Assembly (NCBI RefSeq): GCF_000008765.1
Contig: NC_003030.1
Coordinates: 3,258,001-3,322,000 of the forward strand
Length of the DNA: 64,000 bases
Direction of reading: 5' to 3'
Origin: Clostridium acetobutylicum ATCC 824
Lineage (GTDB): Bacteria > Bacillota > Clostridia > Clostridiales > Clostridiaceae
This document shows positions 10,347-20,840 of this stretch, one piece after another; the first letter of the stretch is position 1, and the number at the start of each line of letters is the position of its first letter. The notes under the pieces were generated by a model. It saw only the letters and a program-made list of their open reading frames with translations. It had not been told where the DNA came from and made no database searches. Position numbers and translations under genes: made by a program.

Positions 10347-10966
10347 TATGCATACACCTCCTCAATCTTTGATACAGCTTCCTTAGTTACTATGAACTTA
10401 TCATATTTCAATATGTCATAGACATTTAAGTTATTAGCTGGTATTACTGCAGCACCTTGTATATTTCTAACTGATTTGTATACATTTTGATCAGATTCAG
10501 CAACAACTATAAGTGCTTTCTTTGCTTCAAATGCATTAAGCATTTTAACTATTTCTTTAGTTTTTGGTGCATCTATCTTTAATTCATCAAGTACGATCAT
10601 TTCTTTATCATTAACCTTACTTGTAAGAGCTGATAGCATTGCAGTTCTTCTCATTGATTTTGGAATTGAGATTCTGTAATCTCTAGGCTTTGGTGCAAAT
10701 ACAACTCCACCATGAATCCATTGTGGTGCTCTTATTGAACCCTGTCTTGCTCTACCAGTTCCTTTTTGTCTCCAAGGTTTTATTCCACCTCCAGAAACTT
10801 CTGTTCTAGTTTTAGCACTTTGTGTTCCTTGTCTTTTATTTGCAAGCTGTGCAACTACTACTTGGTGAAGTGCACTTTCGCTAATTTTAGCTCCAAAAAC
10901 TTTTTCAGACAATTCGATGTCTTCAACTTTCTTACCTTCTTTATTGAATACTTCTACTGTAGGCAT
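10346..10966 (-). CDS. rplD: 50S ribosomal protein L4
   Basis: Tunnel-lining protein. The extended loop that reaches the tunnel is visible as [20 protein letters not shown] followed by [14 protein letters not shown]. In E. coli and in some Firmicutes L4 represses its own S10 operon by binding the leader, which makes the structured leader upstream of rpsJ relevant here. The 206 residues are normal. It overlaps rplW by one base and follows rplC by 24 bp. Confidence 0.97.
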   Translation of the reverse strand: MPTVEVFNKEGKKVEDIELSEKVFGAKISESALHQVVVAQLANKRQGTQSAKTRTEVSGGGIKPWRQKGTGRARQGSIRAPQWIHGGVVFAPKPRDYRISIPKSMRRTAMLSALTSKVNDKEMIVLDELKIDAPKTKEIVKMLNAFEAKKALIVVAESDQNVYKSVRNIQGAAVIPANNLNVYDILKYDKFIVTKEAVSKIEEVYA

Positions 10967-10990
10967 TCTGCATCCTCCTTTCCTAAAAAA

Positions 10991-11620
10991 CTAAGCTTTA
11001 ACTGAATTTTTTATAACTACAAATGATTTGTTTGGTCCAGGAACTCCGCCCTTTATTAATATAAGGTTCTTTTCAGGAATAACCTTTGCAACTTCAACAT
11101 TTAATACTGTTGTGTTTACATGGCCCATATGTCCTGGCATTTTTTTGCTTTTAAAAGTTCTTGATGGATCTGATGATCCTCCCATTGAACCAACTGCTCT
11201 ATGGAATTTTGATCCGTGAGACATAGGTCCTCTATGTGCTCCCCATCTTCTTATTGTACCTTGGAATCCCTTACCTTTTGAAACTCCTGATACATCAACT
11301 TTTTCTCCTGCCGCAAATATATCAGCCTTTATTTCAGCACCAACTTCATAGCTGCTTGTATCTTCTAATCTGAATTCTTTTACAAATCTTTTTAGTTCAA
11401 CATTTCCTTTTGCAAAGTGTCCTTTTAAAGGCTTATTAACAAGTTTTTCCCTTATAGTTCCGAATCCAACCTGTATAGCATCATATCCTTCTTTTTCTGA
11501 AGTTTTCTTCTGAATTACTACACATGGACCTGCTTCTATAACTGTTACAGGAACAACTTTTCCTTCTTCATTAAATATTTGTGTCATACCAAGTTTTTTT
11601 CCTAGTATACCTTTTTTCAT
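10991..11620 (-). CDS. rplC: 50S ribosomal protein L3
   Basis: Assembly initiator close to the peptidyl transferase centre. The start chosen is the second of two adjacent ATGs ([20 protein letters not shown]) at 11620, seven bases after the AGGAGG site; the reading frame extends upstream to 11659 but without a ribosome site. The finger loop is [20 protein letters not shown]. The 209 residues equal the usual L3 length. Confidence 0.95.
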   Translation of the reverse strand: MKKGILGKKLGMTQIFNEEGKVVPVTVIEAGPCVVIQKKTSEKEGYDAIQVGFGTIREKLVNKPLKGHFAKGNVELKRFVKEFRLEDTSSYEVGAEIKADIFAAGEKVDVSGVSKGKGFQGTIRRWGAHRGPMSHGSKFHRAVGSMGGSSDPSRTFKSKKMPGHMGHVNTTVLNVEVAKVIPEKNLILIKGGVPGPNKSFVVIKNSVKA

Positions 11621-11682
11621 CATCGCACCTCCTAAACGTATTAGCGGATTGCTTAGCAATCATAACCGTTTATAACTAAATA

Positions 11683-11991
11683 TTAAAGTTTTATTTCAAT
11701 ATCAACGCCAGCTGGTAAATCTAATCTCATTAAAGCATCAACAGTTTTTGGTGATGGACTTATTATATCTATAAGTCTTTTATGAGTTCTGATTTCAAAC
11801 TGCTCTCTAGAATCCTTATATTTATGTGGGGATCTAAGTATTGTTACAACATCCTTTTCTGTTGGTAGAGGTACTGGACCTGCTACTTTAGCTCCTGTTG
11901 TTTTTGCAGTTTCAACAATTTTTTCAGCTGATTGATCTAATATTGTATGATCAAAAGCTTTTAATCTTATTCTTATTTTTTGCTTTGCCAA
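11683..11991 (-). CDS. rpsJ: 30S ribosomal protein S10
   Basis: First gene of the S10 operon. S10 is a 30S head protein and, with NusB, part of the rRNA antitermination complex. The 102 residues begin [20 protein letters not shown] and include [20 protein letters not shown] and the C-terminal [11 protein letters not shown]. The start is TTG at 11991 after a GGAGGG site. About 200 nt of leader precede it, with its own promoter. Confidence 0.97.
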   Translation of the reverse strand: MAKQKIRIRLKAFDHTILDQSAEKIVETAKTTGAKVAGPVPLPTEKDVVTILRSPHKYKDSREQFEIRTHKRLIDIISPSPKTVDALMRLDLPAGVDIEIKL

Positions 11992-12198
11992 TTCATTTCC
12001 CTCCTTTTCATCGCACGTCTAAACTTAATACGTACAACAACGGGCATTCTGTAAACTGTACCTGGTGTTTCATATATGTACACACATGACATAAAATTAC
12101 GGAATAACCGTCGCCCGGTTCAAGACCGTGACATACTCGGCAAGAATTCCCCGTAAGTCCGGCTACCTCTTGCTTCATCGCCATTTTCACATAACAAC
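11992..12198 (-). promoter_or_regulatory. structured 5' leader of the S10 operon
   Basis: About 206 nt separate the predicted transcription start (near 12198) from rpsJ. Two helices can be read that cannot simply coexist. Helix A pairs 12140-12145 with 12168-12173. Helix B pairs 12097-12105 with 12146-12156, nine pairs with a two-base bulge. A third hairpin pairs 12116-12119 with 12125-12128. Further down, 12010-12072 matches a segment upstream of tuf 2. No uridine-rich terminator lies next to rpsJ, so control, if any, may act on translation or RNA stability. A ribosomal protein such as L4 is a plausible ligand by analogy; that is inference. Confidence 0.6.
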
Positions 12199-12204
12199 TC
12201 TTAT

Positions 12205-12233
12205 ATTATACACCTGATTTAATGTTTTTGCAA
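12205..12233 (-). promoter_or_regulatory. sigma-A promoter of the S10 operon
   Basis: On the minus strand a -35 TTGCAA (12228-12233) and a perfect -10 TATAAT (12205-12210) are separated by exactly 17 bp. Transcription should begin near 12198. It lies between the tuf 1 terminator and the rpsJ leader, so S10 genes can be transcribed separately from the str operon. Confidence 0.8.
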
Positions 12234-12255
12234 TAACTTATTGTTAAATTAATAT

Positions 12256-12289
12256 AAAAAATAGGAAGAGCGTCCTCTCCCTATTTTTA
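12256..12289 (-). terminator. intrinsic terminator after tuf copy 1
   Basis: Read on the minus strand, a 14-base arm AAAAATAGGGAGAG faces CTCTTCCTATTTTT across a four-base loop, and ends in a U run. It begins about ten bases after the tuf stop codon. The stem is AU-rich at its base but GC-containing at the top, typical of clostridial terminators. Confidence 0.85.
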
Positions 12290-12295
12290 CTGTCA

Positions 12296-13497
12296 TTTAT
12301 TACTCTATTATACTAGTAACAACTCCTGATCCAACTGTTCTTCCGCCTTCTCTGATAGCGAATCTTAAGTTGTCTCCCATTGCTACTTTTGTTATTAATT
12401 CAACTGTCATATCTATGTGGTCTCCTGGCATTACCATTTCTACTCCATCTGGTAACTGGATTGATCCTGTTACGTCTGTTGTTCTGAAATAGAATTGTGG
12501 TCTATATCCATTGAAGAATGGTGTATGTCTTCCGCCTTCTTCTTTCTTTAATACGTATACTTGACCTACGAATTTATTATGTGGAGTTATTGAACCTGGT
12601 TTTGCTAATACCTGACCTCTTTCGATGTCTTCTCTCTGTACTCCTCTTAATAATGCTCCGATGTTATCTCCTGCTAATGCACTATCAAGTATTTTTCTGA
12701 ACATTTCTACGCCTGTTACTACTACTTTTGTTATTTCATCTTTCATTCCAACGATTTCTACTTCGTCTCCAACTTTTAATGTTCCAGTTTCAACTCTTCC
12801 TGTTGCAACTGTTCCTCTTCCTGTTATTGTGAAGACATCTTCGATTGGCATTAAGAATGCTTTATCTGTTGGTCTTTCTGGTGTTGGGATGTATGCATCT
12901 ACTTCTGCCATTAAGTCTTTTATTGGTTTTATTGCTTCTGCATCATCTGGATTCTGTAATGCTTTTAACGCACTTCCTACTACGATTGGTGTATCATCGC
13001 CTGGGAATCCATATTCGTTTAATAACTCTCTTACTTCCATTTCTACTAAGTCGATTAATTCTGGATCATCTACTTGGTCTGCTTTATTTAAGAATACTAC
13101 TATATATTCAACACCAACTCTTGATGCCAATAGTATGTGCTCTCTTGTTTGTGGCATTGGACCATCTGCTGCACTTACTACTAGGATTGCTCCATCCATT
13201 TGCGCTGCTCCTGTAATCATGTTCTTTACATAGTCAGCATGTCCTGGGCAGTCAACGTGAGCATAGTGTCTATTCTCTGTTTCATACTCAACGTGTGCTG
13301 TGTTGATTGTTATTCCTCTTTCTTTTTCCTCTGGTGCTTTATCAATCTCTTCGTAATTGAATGCTTTTGCTTTTCCTTCTTTTGCTAATATTGTTGTTAT
13401 TGCTGCTGTTAATGTTGTTTTACCGTGATCTACGTGTCCTATTGTTCCTATGTTTACATGTGGTTTCGTTCTTTCAAATTTTTCCTTTGCCATTTTT
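12296..13497 (-). repeat. tuf duplication, copy 1 (about 1.2 kb)
   Basis: This block and 28505-29706 match at a constant offset of 16,209 bases. Blocks compared by eye were identical, and the translations of several non-coding frames across both copies are also identical, which requires near-complete nucleotide identity including third codon positions. The match stops at the gene ends: four bases beyond the stop codon, and six bases above the ATG. That pattern fits ongoing gene conversion rather than a recent segmental duplication. Confidence 0.9.
12300..13493 (-). CDS. tuf: elongation factor Tu, copy 1 (str operon)
   Basis: GTPase that brings aminoacyl-tRNA to the ribosomal A site. The 397 residues show the P-loop GHVDHGKT (about 19-26), switch II DCPGH, and NKAD for guanine specificity, followed by two beta-barrel domains. 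The protein is identical to the copy at 28509-29702, and the DNA of the two is identical wherever compared. It follows fusA by 29 bp as the last gene of the str operon, and a terminator follows it. Confidence 0.98.
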   Translation of the reverse strand: MAKEKFERTKPHVNIGTIGHVDHGKTTLTAAITTILAKEGKAKAFNYEEIDKAPEEKERGITINTAHVEYETENRHYAHVDCPGHADYVKNMITGAAQMDGAILVVSAADGPMPQTREHILLASRVGVEYIVVFLNKADQVDDPELIDLVEMEVRELLNEYGFPGDDTPIVVGSALKALQNPDDAEAIKPIKDLMAEVDAYIPTPERPTDKAFLMPIEDVFTITGRGTVATGRVETGTLKVGDEVEIVGMKDEITKVVVTGVEMFRKILDSALAGDNIGALLRGVQREDIERGQVLAKPGSITPHNKFVGQVYVLKKEEGGRHTPFFNGYRPQFYFRTTDVTGSIQLPDGVEMVMPGDHIDMTVELITKVAMGDNLRFAIREGGRTVGSGVVTSIIE

Positions 13498-13522
13498 ATT
13501 TCCTCCTAACAATATATATATT

Positions 13523-15586
13523 CTATTTTTTTTCTCCAATTATTTTTTCTTGGATATTTTTAGGTACTTCTTCATTATGATCGAACTGCATAGTAAATAC
13601 TCCTCTACCTTGAGTTCTTGATCTAAGTGAAGTTGCATAACCAAACATCTCTGAAAGTGGAACAAATGCTCTTATAACTTCTGCTCCTGCTCTCTGCTCC
13701 ATTCCTTCAATTCTTCCTCTTCTTGAATTAACATCTCCCATTATATCTCCCATGTACTCTTCTGGAACTGTTACTTCAACTTTCATTATTGGCTCTAATA
13801 TAACTGGATCAGCTTTAGTCATAGCATTTTTAAATGCCATAGAACCAGCTATTTTAAATGCCATTTCTGAGGAATCGACATCATGGTAAGAACCATCAAC
13901 TAACCTAACTTTAAAATTAACTGTAGGATATCCTGCTATGATACCACTTAAAGATGCTTCTTGTATACCATTATCAATAGGCTGTATATATTCTTTTGGT
14001 ACAGCTCCACCAACTATAGCATTTTCAAATTCGTATTCGCCTTCAGTTGGAGTCATTTCAATAACAGCGTGACCGTACTGTCCACGACCTCCTGACTGTC
14101 TTACGAACTTACCTTCTGCCTTAACCGGTTTTCTTATAGTTTCTTTATAAGCAACCTGAGGCTTACCAACATTACATTCAACTTTAAATTCTCTTTGAAG
14201 TCTGTCAACAATTATTTCAAGATGCAATTCTCCCATACCTGCTATAATTGTCTGACCAGTTTCTTGATTAGTATAAGTTTTAAATGTTGGATCTTCTTCT
14301 GCAAGTTTAGCAAGTGCTATACCCATTTTTTCCTGACTAGCTTTAGTTTTTGGCTCAATAGCAACCTCTATAACTGGATCAGGGAATTCCATTTTTTCAA
14401 GAATAATTGGATTGTCTTCGGAACTAAGAGTATCACCTGTAGTTGTTAATTTCAAACCAACTATAGCACCTAATTCTCCAGCTTCAAGTTCTTCAACTTC
14501 TTGTCTGTGGTTAGAGTGCATTTTTACAAGTCTTCCAATTCTCTCTTTCTTTCCTTTTGTTGAATTTAAAACGTAGCTTCCAGCTTTCATAACACCAGAG
14601 TAAACTCTAGTAAACGCAAGCTTACCAACAAATGGATCTGTTGCAATTTTGAATGCTAATGCAGCTAAAGGCTCACTATCATCAGCTTTTCTTTCATCAT
14701 CATTTCCATCTTCATCTACTCCTTTAACTGGAGGTATATCTAATGGTGATGGTAAATATTCAACAACAGCATCAAGCATCTGCTGAACACCTTTATTCTT
14801 ATATGAAGATCCGCATGTTACTGGAACTATTTCATTCGCAATAACACCTTTTCTTAATGCTGCGTTAATTTCTTCTACGGAGATTTCTTCTCCCTCTAAG
14901 TACTTATTCATTAATTCTTCGTCTAATTCAACAATAGCTTCAATCATTTCAGATCTATATTTTTCAGCTAATTCCTTCATATCTGCAGGAATTTCTTGTT
15001 CTTCCATAGTAGTTCCTAAATCATCTGTATATACTATTGCTTCATTTCTTATTAAATCAATTAGACCAAGGAAATTATCTTCTTTACCTATAGGTATTTG
15101 TATAGGTACTGCATTTGCACTAAGTCTATCTCTCATCATTTGAACTGATCTATAGAAGTCAGCACCTAAGATATCCATCTTATTTATATACGCCATTCTT
15201 GGAACGTTATATTTTTCCGCCTGTCTCCATACGGTTTCAGATTGTGGTTCAACACCACCCTTTGCATCAAATACAGCAACTGCTCCATCAAGAACTCTAA
15301 GAGATCTCTCAACCTCAACTGTGAAATCTACGTGTCCTGGTGTATCAATTATATTAATTTCATGATCCTTCCAATAACAAGTTGTTGCTGCAGAGGTTAT
15401 TGTTATACCTCTTTCTTGTTCTTGAACCATCCAGTCCATTGTAGCTGCACCTTCATGAACTTCACCAATTTTATGAGTCTTTCCTGTATAAAATAATATA
15501 CGCTCTGTAGTTGTGGTCTTTCCGGCATCAATGTGTGCCATTATTCCTATGTTACGAAATTTTTCCAAAGGATATTTTCTAGCCAC
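13523..15586 (-). CDS. fusA: elongation factor G
   Basis: Translocase GTPase of protein synthesis. The 687 residues start [21 protein letters not shown] from a GTG at 15586, with the P-loop [10 protein letters not shown], the DTPGHVDF switch II and NKMD. Domains II-V follow, ending [20 protein letters not shown]. The length is standard. It lies between rpsG and tuf 1 in the str operon, after a 171-bp gap that contains hairpins. Confidence 0.97.
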
Positions 15587-15757
15587 TATTTTTTCCTCCT
15601 CTCATTAAACAAACTAAATCTGACAAAACTGCTTTGGTTAAGAAAACCAAAACAGTTTCATAAAGTATATAAAAACTTTATTAGTCACTATCATTAAAAA
15701 TAATGATAATTATCAGTTAAAGTGTAATAAACTTCAACTTAAAAACATAAGTTTTTA
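15587..15757 (-). promoter_or_regulatory. rpsG-fusA intergenic region with hairpins
   Basis: This 171-bp gap holds at least two clear inverted repeats. One has arms AACTG-x3-TGGTT and AACCA-x3-CAGTT around 15625-15660. The other has TATCATTA facing TAATGATA around 15703-15722. Neither is followed by a long U run next to a GC-rich stem, so they may be processing or stabilising structures rather than terminators. No consensus promoter was found. Confidence 0.4.
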
Positions 15758-16413
<656 letters not shown>

Positions 16414-16791
16414 CTATTTTTGCTTTGGCTTTTTAGCACCGTATTTAGACCTAGCTTGTTTTCTATCAGCAACACCTGCTGCATCCAAAGTTCCTCTTAC
16501 AATATGGTATCTAACACCTGGTAAATCCTTAACTCTTCCTCCTCTTATGAGGACAACACTATGTTCTTGAAGGTTATGACCTACTCCTGGGATATAAGCA
16601 GTTACTTCATATCCATTTGTTAATCTAACTCTGGCTATTTTTCTTAATGCTGAGTTAGGCTTTTTAGGAGTTGTTGTCTTTACGACTGTACATACTCCTC
16701 TCTTTTGAGGACACTCTTTTAATGCTGGTGCAGTTGACTTTGCTGCTAATGTCTTTCTGCCTTTTCTTACTAATTGACTTATTGTTGGCAT
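16414..16791 (-). CDS. rpsL: 30S ribosomal protein S12
   Basis: Decoding-centre protein that controls accuracy. The 125 residues start [20 protein letters not shown]. The [13 protein letters not shown] loop keeps the lysine at the classical streptomycin-sensitive position, and the second loop [18 protein letters not shown] is also wild type. It is the second gene of this str transcription unit, after the L7Ae-like gene. Confidence 0.97.
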   Translation of the reverse strand: MPTISQLVRKGRKTLAAKSTAPALKECPQKRGVCTVVKTTTPKKPNSALRKIARVRLTNGYEVTAYIPGVGHNLQEHSVVLIRGGRVKDLPGVRYHIVRGTLDAAGVADRKQARSKYGAKKPKQK

Positions 16792-16883
16792 GTTTTCACC
16801 TCCTGTTTATAATCATATCAATCTATTAAAAATTTTACTTAATAGCACATTAATTTACACAAATATGTAATTTCAGCACAACA

Positions 16884-17123
16884 TTACTTCAAAACTACAG
16901 CAGTTGAAGCTTCAACATCAATATTACATAATTTGCCTAATTCCTTCATAGTATCTACATATACTATTTGTAGAGAATGTTCATTTGCCAATTTTTCAAC
17001 AGTTTGAAACAACTCACTTTCTGCATCTTTAGCTATATAAACCATTTGAGCTTTTTTCTCATTTATAGCTTTAAGAGACTGTTTCATGCCTACTACTTTA
17101 TTCTTCGGCAACCTGTTTACCAT
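16884..17123 (-). CDS. L7Ae-like K-turn RNA-binding protein (YbxF family)
   Basis: A 79-residue protein of the L7Ae/L30e/Gadd45 fold, placed like ybxF between rpoC and rpsL. Homologues bind kink-turn RNA. The start is the ATG at 17123 ([20 protein letters not shown]), which has a perfect AAGGAGG site; a longer frame to 17159 runs into that site. The core [26 protein letters not shown] fits the family. It has its own promoter and a long hairpin in its leader. Confidence 0.9.
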
Positions 17124-17145
17124 AAACTGATCCTCCTTAATATTT

Positions 17146-17182
17146 AATTGTAGAGGCAAAGTAATAGCTTACCTCTACAATA
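17146..17182 (-). promoter_or_regulatory. hairpin in the leader of the L7Ae-like gene
   Basis: Between the promoter at 17231-17259 and the start codon is a stem with a perfect nine-base outer part, TTGTAGAGG facing CCTCTACAA, plus a few inner pairs. It is not followed by a U run, so it is unlikely to be a terminator. Because the encoded protein belongs to a K-turn-binding family, autoregulation is a reasonable idea, but no clear tandem GA kink-turn motif is visible. Confidence 0.45.
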
Positions 17183-17230
17183 TATTACAATATTAATTAT
17201 TGTTCATTCTGAAAACTACACGCAGTTTCT

Positions 17231-17259
17231 ATTTTAGCATCTATGAATTGCTATGTCAA
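17231..17259 (-). promoter_or_regulatory. sigma-A promoter of the str operon
   Basis: A perfect -35 TTGACA (17254-17259) and -10 TAAAAT (17231-17236) with a 17-bp spacer lie just downstream of the rpoC stop codon on the minus strand. Transcription should begin near 17224. It would drive the L7Ae-like gene, rpsL, rpsG, fusA and tuf 1 independently of rpoBC. Confidence 0.8.
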
Positions 17260-17270
17260 TAAAATGCTCT

Positions 17271-20200
17271 TTAACCTTCAATTTTATCTTCTGCTATAAA
17301 ATTTTCATCATCAGCGTTTGTTTCAGTAACCAATGGATCTATTTCTATGTTCTTGTATCTATTCATTCCTGTTCCTGCTGGAATTAGCTTTCCTATAGTT
17401 ACATTTTCCTTTAATCCAACAAGAGGATCTGATTTTCCTTTTATTGCTGCATCTGTTAAAACTCTTGTAGTTTCTTGGAATGATGCTGCTGATAAGAACG
17501 AATCAGTAGCTAGTGCTGCTTTTGTTATACCAAGCAATGATACTCTGGCTTGAGCAGGTCTTCCACCATTCTCTTCTACTTTTTTGTTTTCATCCCTAAA
17601 ATCAAATATATCAATCATAGTTCCTGGAAGTAATTCAGTATCACCTGAGTCCTCTACTTTAACTTTTCTCGTCATCTGCCTAATTACAACTTCAAGATGC
17701 TTATCGTTTATATCAACACCCTGTAGTCTATACACCTTCTGAACCTCAGAAAGCAAGTAATTTTTAACAGCATTTACTCCCTTTATTCTGATAATATCAT
17801 GAGGATTTACAGAACCCTCTGTGATTTCATCTCCAGCACCTATAGTCTCACCATTTTTAACTTTTAGACTAGAACCAAATGGTATATCATAACTTACTTC
17901 TTCTCCACTTTCAGTAGCTATAAATACTATTCTCTTTTTCTTAGTCTCTTCTATTCTTACTGTACCAGATACTTCACTTACAATTGCAAGTCCCTTAGGT
18001 TTTCTTGCCTCAAACAATTCCTCAACTCTTGGAAGACCTTGAGTTATATCTGATCCTGCAACTCCACCTGTATGGAATGTTCTCATTGTAAGCTGTGTAC
18101 CAGGCTCTCCAATTGACTGTGCTGCTACTATACCAACCGCTTCTCCCATGCTTATCTTTTCAGCAGTTGCCATATCCATTCCATAACATTTTGCGCAAAC
18201 TCCATATTTACAATTACATGTAAATACAGATCTTATTTTTACTTTCTTAACTCCAACTTTTTCTATTCTTATAGCCTTATCTTCATCTATATATTCATTT
18301 TGCTTTACAAGAACTTCTTTACTTGTAGGATCTATTATATCTTCTGATGTATATCTTCCTATTAATCTTTCAGATAAGCTTTCAATTACTTCGTTTCCTT
18401 CTTTTATTTCAGAAACTTCAAAACCCTCTGTTGCTCCACAATCTTCATTTCTTACTATAACGTCTTGGCTTACATCAACAAGTCTTCTTGTAAGGTATCC
18501 TGAATCGGCTGTTTTAAGAGCAGTATCCGCATTACCTTTTCTAGCTCCATGTGTTGAGATAAAGTACTCTAATACGTCGAGACCTTCTCTGAAGGAAGCT
18601 TTTATAGGAAGCTCTATTATCTTACCAGAAGGATTTGCCATAAGTCCTCTCATTCCAGCAAGCTGTTTAATCTGACTCTTTGAACCTCTGGCTCCAGAAT
18701 CAGCCATCATGAAGATAGGATTAAATCTGTCAAGATTATCCATAAGGGCATCTGCAACTTTTTCAGTTGTTTTAGTCCATGTGGATATTACTCTTTCATA
18801 TCTTTCATCATCGGATATGAATCCTCTTCTATACATCTTTTCTATTTTTTCAACTGCTGTTTCTGCCTCAGACATGAGCTCTCCTTTATTAGGTGGTACA
18901 GTCATATCAGAAGTTGAAACTGTTATAGCACTTATTGTTGAATAATGATATCCTTTTGCTTTTATCTTATCAAGCATAATACTAGTTTTAGTAGGTCCAT
19001 GCTTTCTATAGCATTTATCTATTATTCCACCTAAATTCTTCTTACCAACAAGGAAGTTGATTTCAAGAAGTAATTCATTTCCGGCAATACTTCTATCTAT
19101 AAATCCTAAATCTTGAGGTATAGATTCGTTGAAAATAAGTTTTCCAATGGTAGTTTCTATTATTCCACTTACCATTTTTCCATCTATTTCTTTTTCTAAT
19201 CTTACTTTTATTTTAGCATGTATATCAATCTCTCCAAGTTGATATGCCATTAGTGCTTCATCAACATTAGTAAAGGCTTTTCCTTCACCCTTAACTCCAT
19301 CCTTATCTATTGTAAGGTAGTATGATCCAAGTACCATATCCTGAGTAGGTACGCAAACTGGCTTACCATCTGAAGGCTTTAATATATTATGTGCTGCAAG
19401 CATAAGAAATCTTGACTCTGCTTGAGCTTCAACCGATAGCGGTACGTGAACAGCCATCTGGTCTCCATCAAAATCTGCGTTATATGCTGTACATGCAAGT
19501 GGATGAAGTTTTATTGCCCTTCCTTCTACTAATATAGGTTGGAATGCTTGAATTCCAAGTCTATGTAGTGTAGGGGCACGGTTTAACATTACTGGATGAT
19601 CAGAAATAACTTCTTCAAGTACATCCCACACTTGATTCTGAACTCTTTCAACCATTCTCTTTGCACTCTTTATATTATGTGCAGCTCCTGTTTCAACAAG
19701 TTTTTTCATTACAAAAGGCTTAAATAATTCAAGTGCCATCTCTTTTGGAAGTCCACACTGATACATTTTTAAATCTGGTCCAACAACTATAACAGAACGT
19801 CCTGAATAGTCAACACGTTTTCCAAGTAAGTTTTGTCTAAACCTTCCTTGCTTACCCTTAAGCATGTCAGATAATGATTTTAATGGTCTATTTCCAGGTC
19901 CTGTTACAGGTCTTCCTCTTCTACCATTATCTATAAGAGCATCAACAGCTTCTTGAAGCATTCTTTTTTCATTTCTTACTATTATATCTGGTGCTCCAAG
20001 ATCTAATAATTTTTTCAATCTATTATTTCTATTTATAACTCTTCTATATAAATCATTTAAATCAGAAGTAGCAAATCTTCCACCATCCAATTGAACCATA
20101 GGTCTTAAGTCAGGAGGTATTACAGGTATTACATCCATTATCATCCACTCTGGCTTATTAGTGGATTTTCTGAATGACTCAACTACTTCAAGTCTTCTTA

Positions 20201-20819
20201 TAATTCTTACCTTTTTTTGTCCTGTACTTGTTTTCAAGTTTTCCTTAAGTTCTTCTGATAATTGATTCAAGTCTATTTCTTGAAGTAACTTCTTAATTGA
20301 CTCTGCACCCATTCCAGCTTCAAATGATTCTTCGCCATACTTATCAGCTGCTTCTCTATACTCTTTCTCATTTAAAAGCTGCTTTTTAAGTAAAGGAGTT
20401 TCTTTAGGATCTAAAACAAGATAAGATGCAAAATACAATACTTTCTCCAAAGCTCTTGGAGACATATCAAGTATAAGTCCCATACGTGATGGTATACCTT
20501 TAAAGTACCATATATGAGATACTGGGGCTGCCAGTTCTATATGCCCCATTCTCTCACGTCTAACCTTTGATTTAGTTACTTCTACTCCACATCGATCGCA
20601 AACTATACCCTTATATCTAACTCTTTTATATTTTCCGCAGTGACATTCCCAATCCTTTATTGGTCCAAATATTCTTTCACAGAACAGACCGTCTTTTTCA
20701 GGTTTTAATGTCCTATAGTTTATAGTTTCTGGTTTTTTTACTTCCCCTCTGGACCACTCTCTTATCTTTTCAGGTGAAGCCAATCCTATTTGCAATGCAT
20801 CAAATTTATTTAATTCCAA
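17271..20819 (-). CDS. rpoC: RNA polymerase subunit beta'
   Basis: Largest core RNA polymerase subunit. The 1,182 residues contain the N-terminal zinc site ([20 protein letters not shown]), the active-site Mg motif [12 protein letters not shown], and a second cysteine cluster ([20 protein letters not shown]). Trigger loop and bridge helix regions follow. It starts [20 protein letters not shown], 21 bp after rpoB. The length matches other clostridial beta' subunits, which lack the large insert of Gram-negatives. Confidence 0.98.
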   Translation of the reverse strand: MELNKFDALQIGLASPEKIREWSRGEVKKPETINYRTLKPEKDGLFCERIFGPIKDWECHCGKYKRVRYKGIVCDRCGVEVTKSKVRRERMGHIELAAPVSHIWYFKGIPSRMGLILDMSPRALEKVLYFASYLVLDPKETPLLKKQLLNEKEYREAADKYGEESFEAGMGAESIKKLLQEIDLNQLSEELKENLKTSTGQKKVRIIRRLEVVESFRKSTNKPEWMIMDVIPVIPPDLRPMVQLDGGRFATSDLNDLYRRVINRNNRLKKLLDLGAPDIIVRNEKRMLQEAVDALIDNGRRGRPVTGPGNRPLKSLSDMLKGKQGRFRQNLLGKRVDYSGRSVIVVGPDLKMYQCGLPKEMALELFKPFVMKKLVETGAAHNIKSAKRMVERVQNQVWDVLEEVISDHPVMLNRAPTLHRLGIQAFQPILVEGRAIKLHPLACTAYNADFDGDQMAVHVPLSVEAQAESRFLMLAAHNILKPSDGKPVCVPTQDMVLGSYYLTIDKDGVKGEGKAFTNVDEALMAYQLGEIDIHAKIKVRLEKEIDGKMVSGIIETTIGKLIFNESIPQDLGFIDRSIAGNELLLEINFLVGKKNLGGIIDKCYRKHGPTKTSIMLDKIKAKGYHYSTISAITVSTSDMTVPPNKGELMSEAETAVEKIEKMYRRGFISDDERYERVISTWTKTTEKVADALMDNLDRFNPIFMMADSGARGSKSQIKQLAGMRGLMANPSGKIIELPIKASFREGLDVLEYFISTHGARKGNADTALKTADSGYLTRRLVDVSQDVIVRNEDCGATEGFEVSEIKEGNEVIESLSERLIGRYTSEDIIDPTSKEVLVKQNEYIDEDKAIRIEKVGVKKVKIRSVFTCNCKYGVCAKCYGMDMATAEKISMGEAVGIVAAQSIGEPGTQLTMRTFHTGGVAGSDITQGLPRVEELFEARKPKGLAIVSEVSGTVRIEETKKKRIVFIATESGEEVSYDIPFGSSLKVKNGETIGAGDEITEGSVNPHDIIRIKGVNAVKNYLLSEVQKVYRLQGVDINDKHLEVVIRQMTRKVKVEDSGDTELLPGTMIDIFDFRDENKKVEENGGRPAQARVSLLGITKAALATDSFLSAASFQETTRVLTDAAIKGKSDPLVGLKENVTIGKLIPAGTGMNRYKNIEIDPLVTETNADDENFIAEDKIEG

Positions 20820-20840
20820 GGGTACGTCCTCCCTTCATAA

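Noticed and set aside
12008-12190. A 60-codon open frame on the minus strand between tuf 1 and rpsJ
   Set aside because: It lies within the structured rpsJ leader, has no good ribosome site and its peptide resembles nothing known. The predicted promoter places its first codons close to the transcription start.
12625-13233. Long plus-strand open frames opposite the two tuf genes (202 and 123 codons)
   Set aside because: They are antisense shadows of highly codon-biased tuf; identical in both copies only because the tuf DNA is identical.
15625-15660. Hairpin between rpsG and fusA as an intrinsic terminator
   Set aside because: The stem is followed by TTGTC rather than a U run, and no new promoter was found before fusA, so complete termination would be unlikely.
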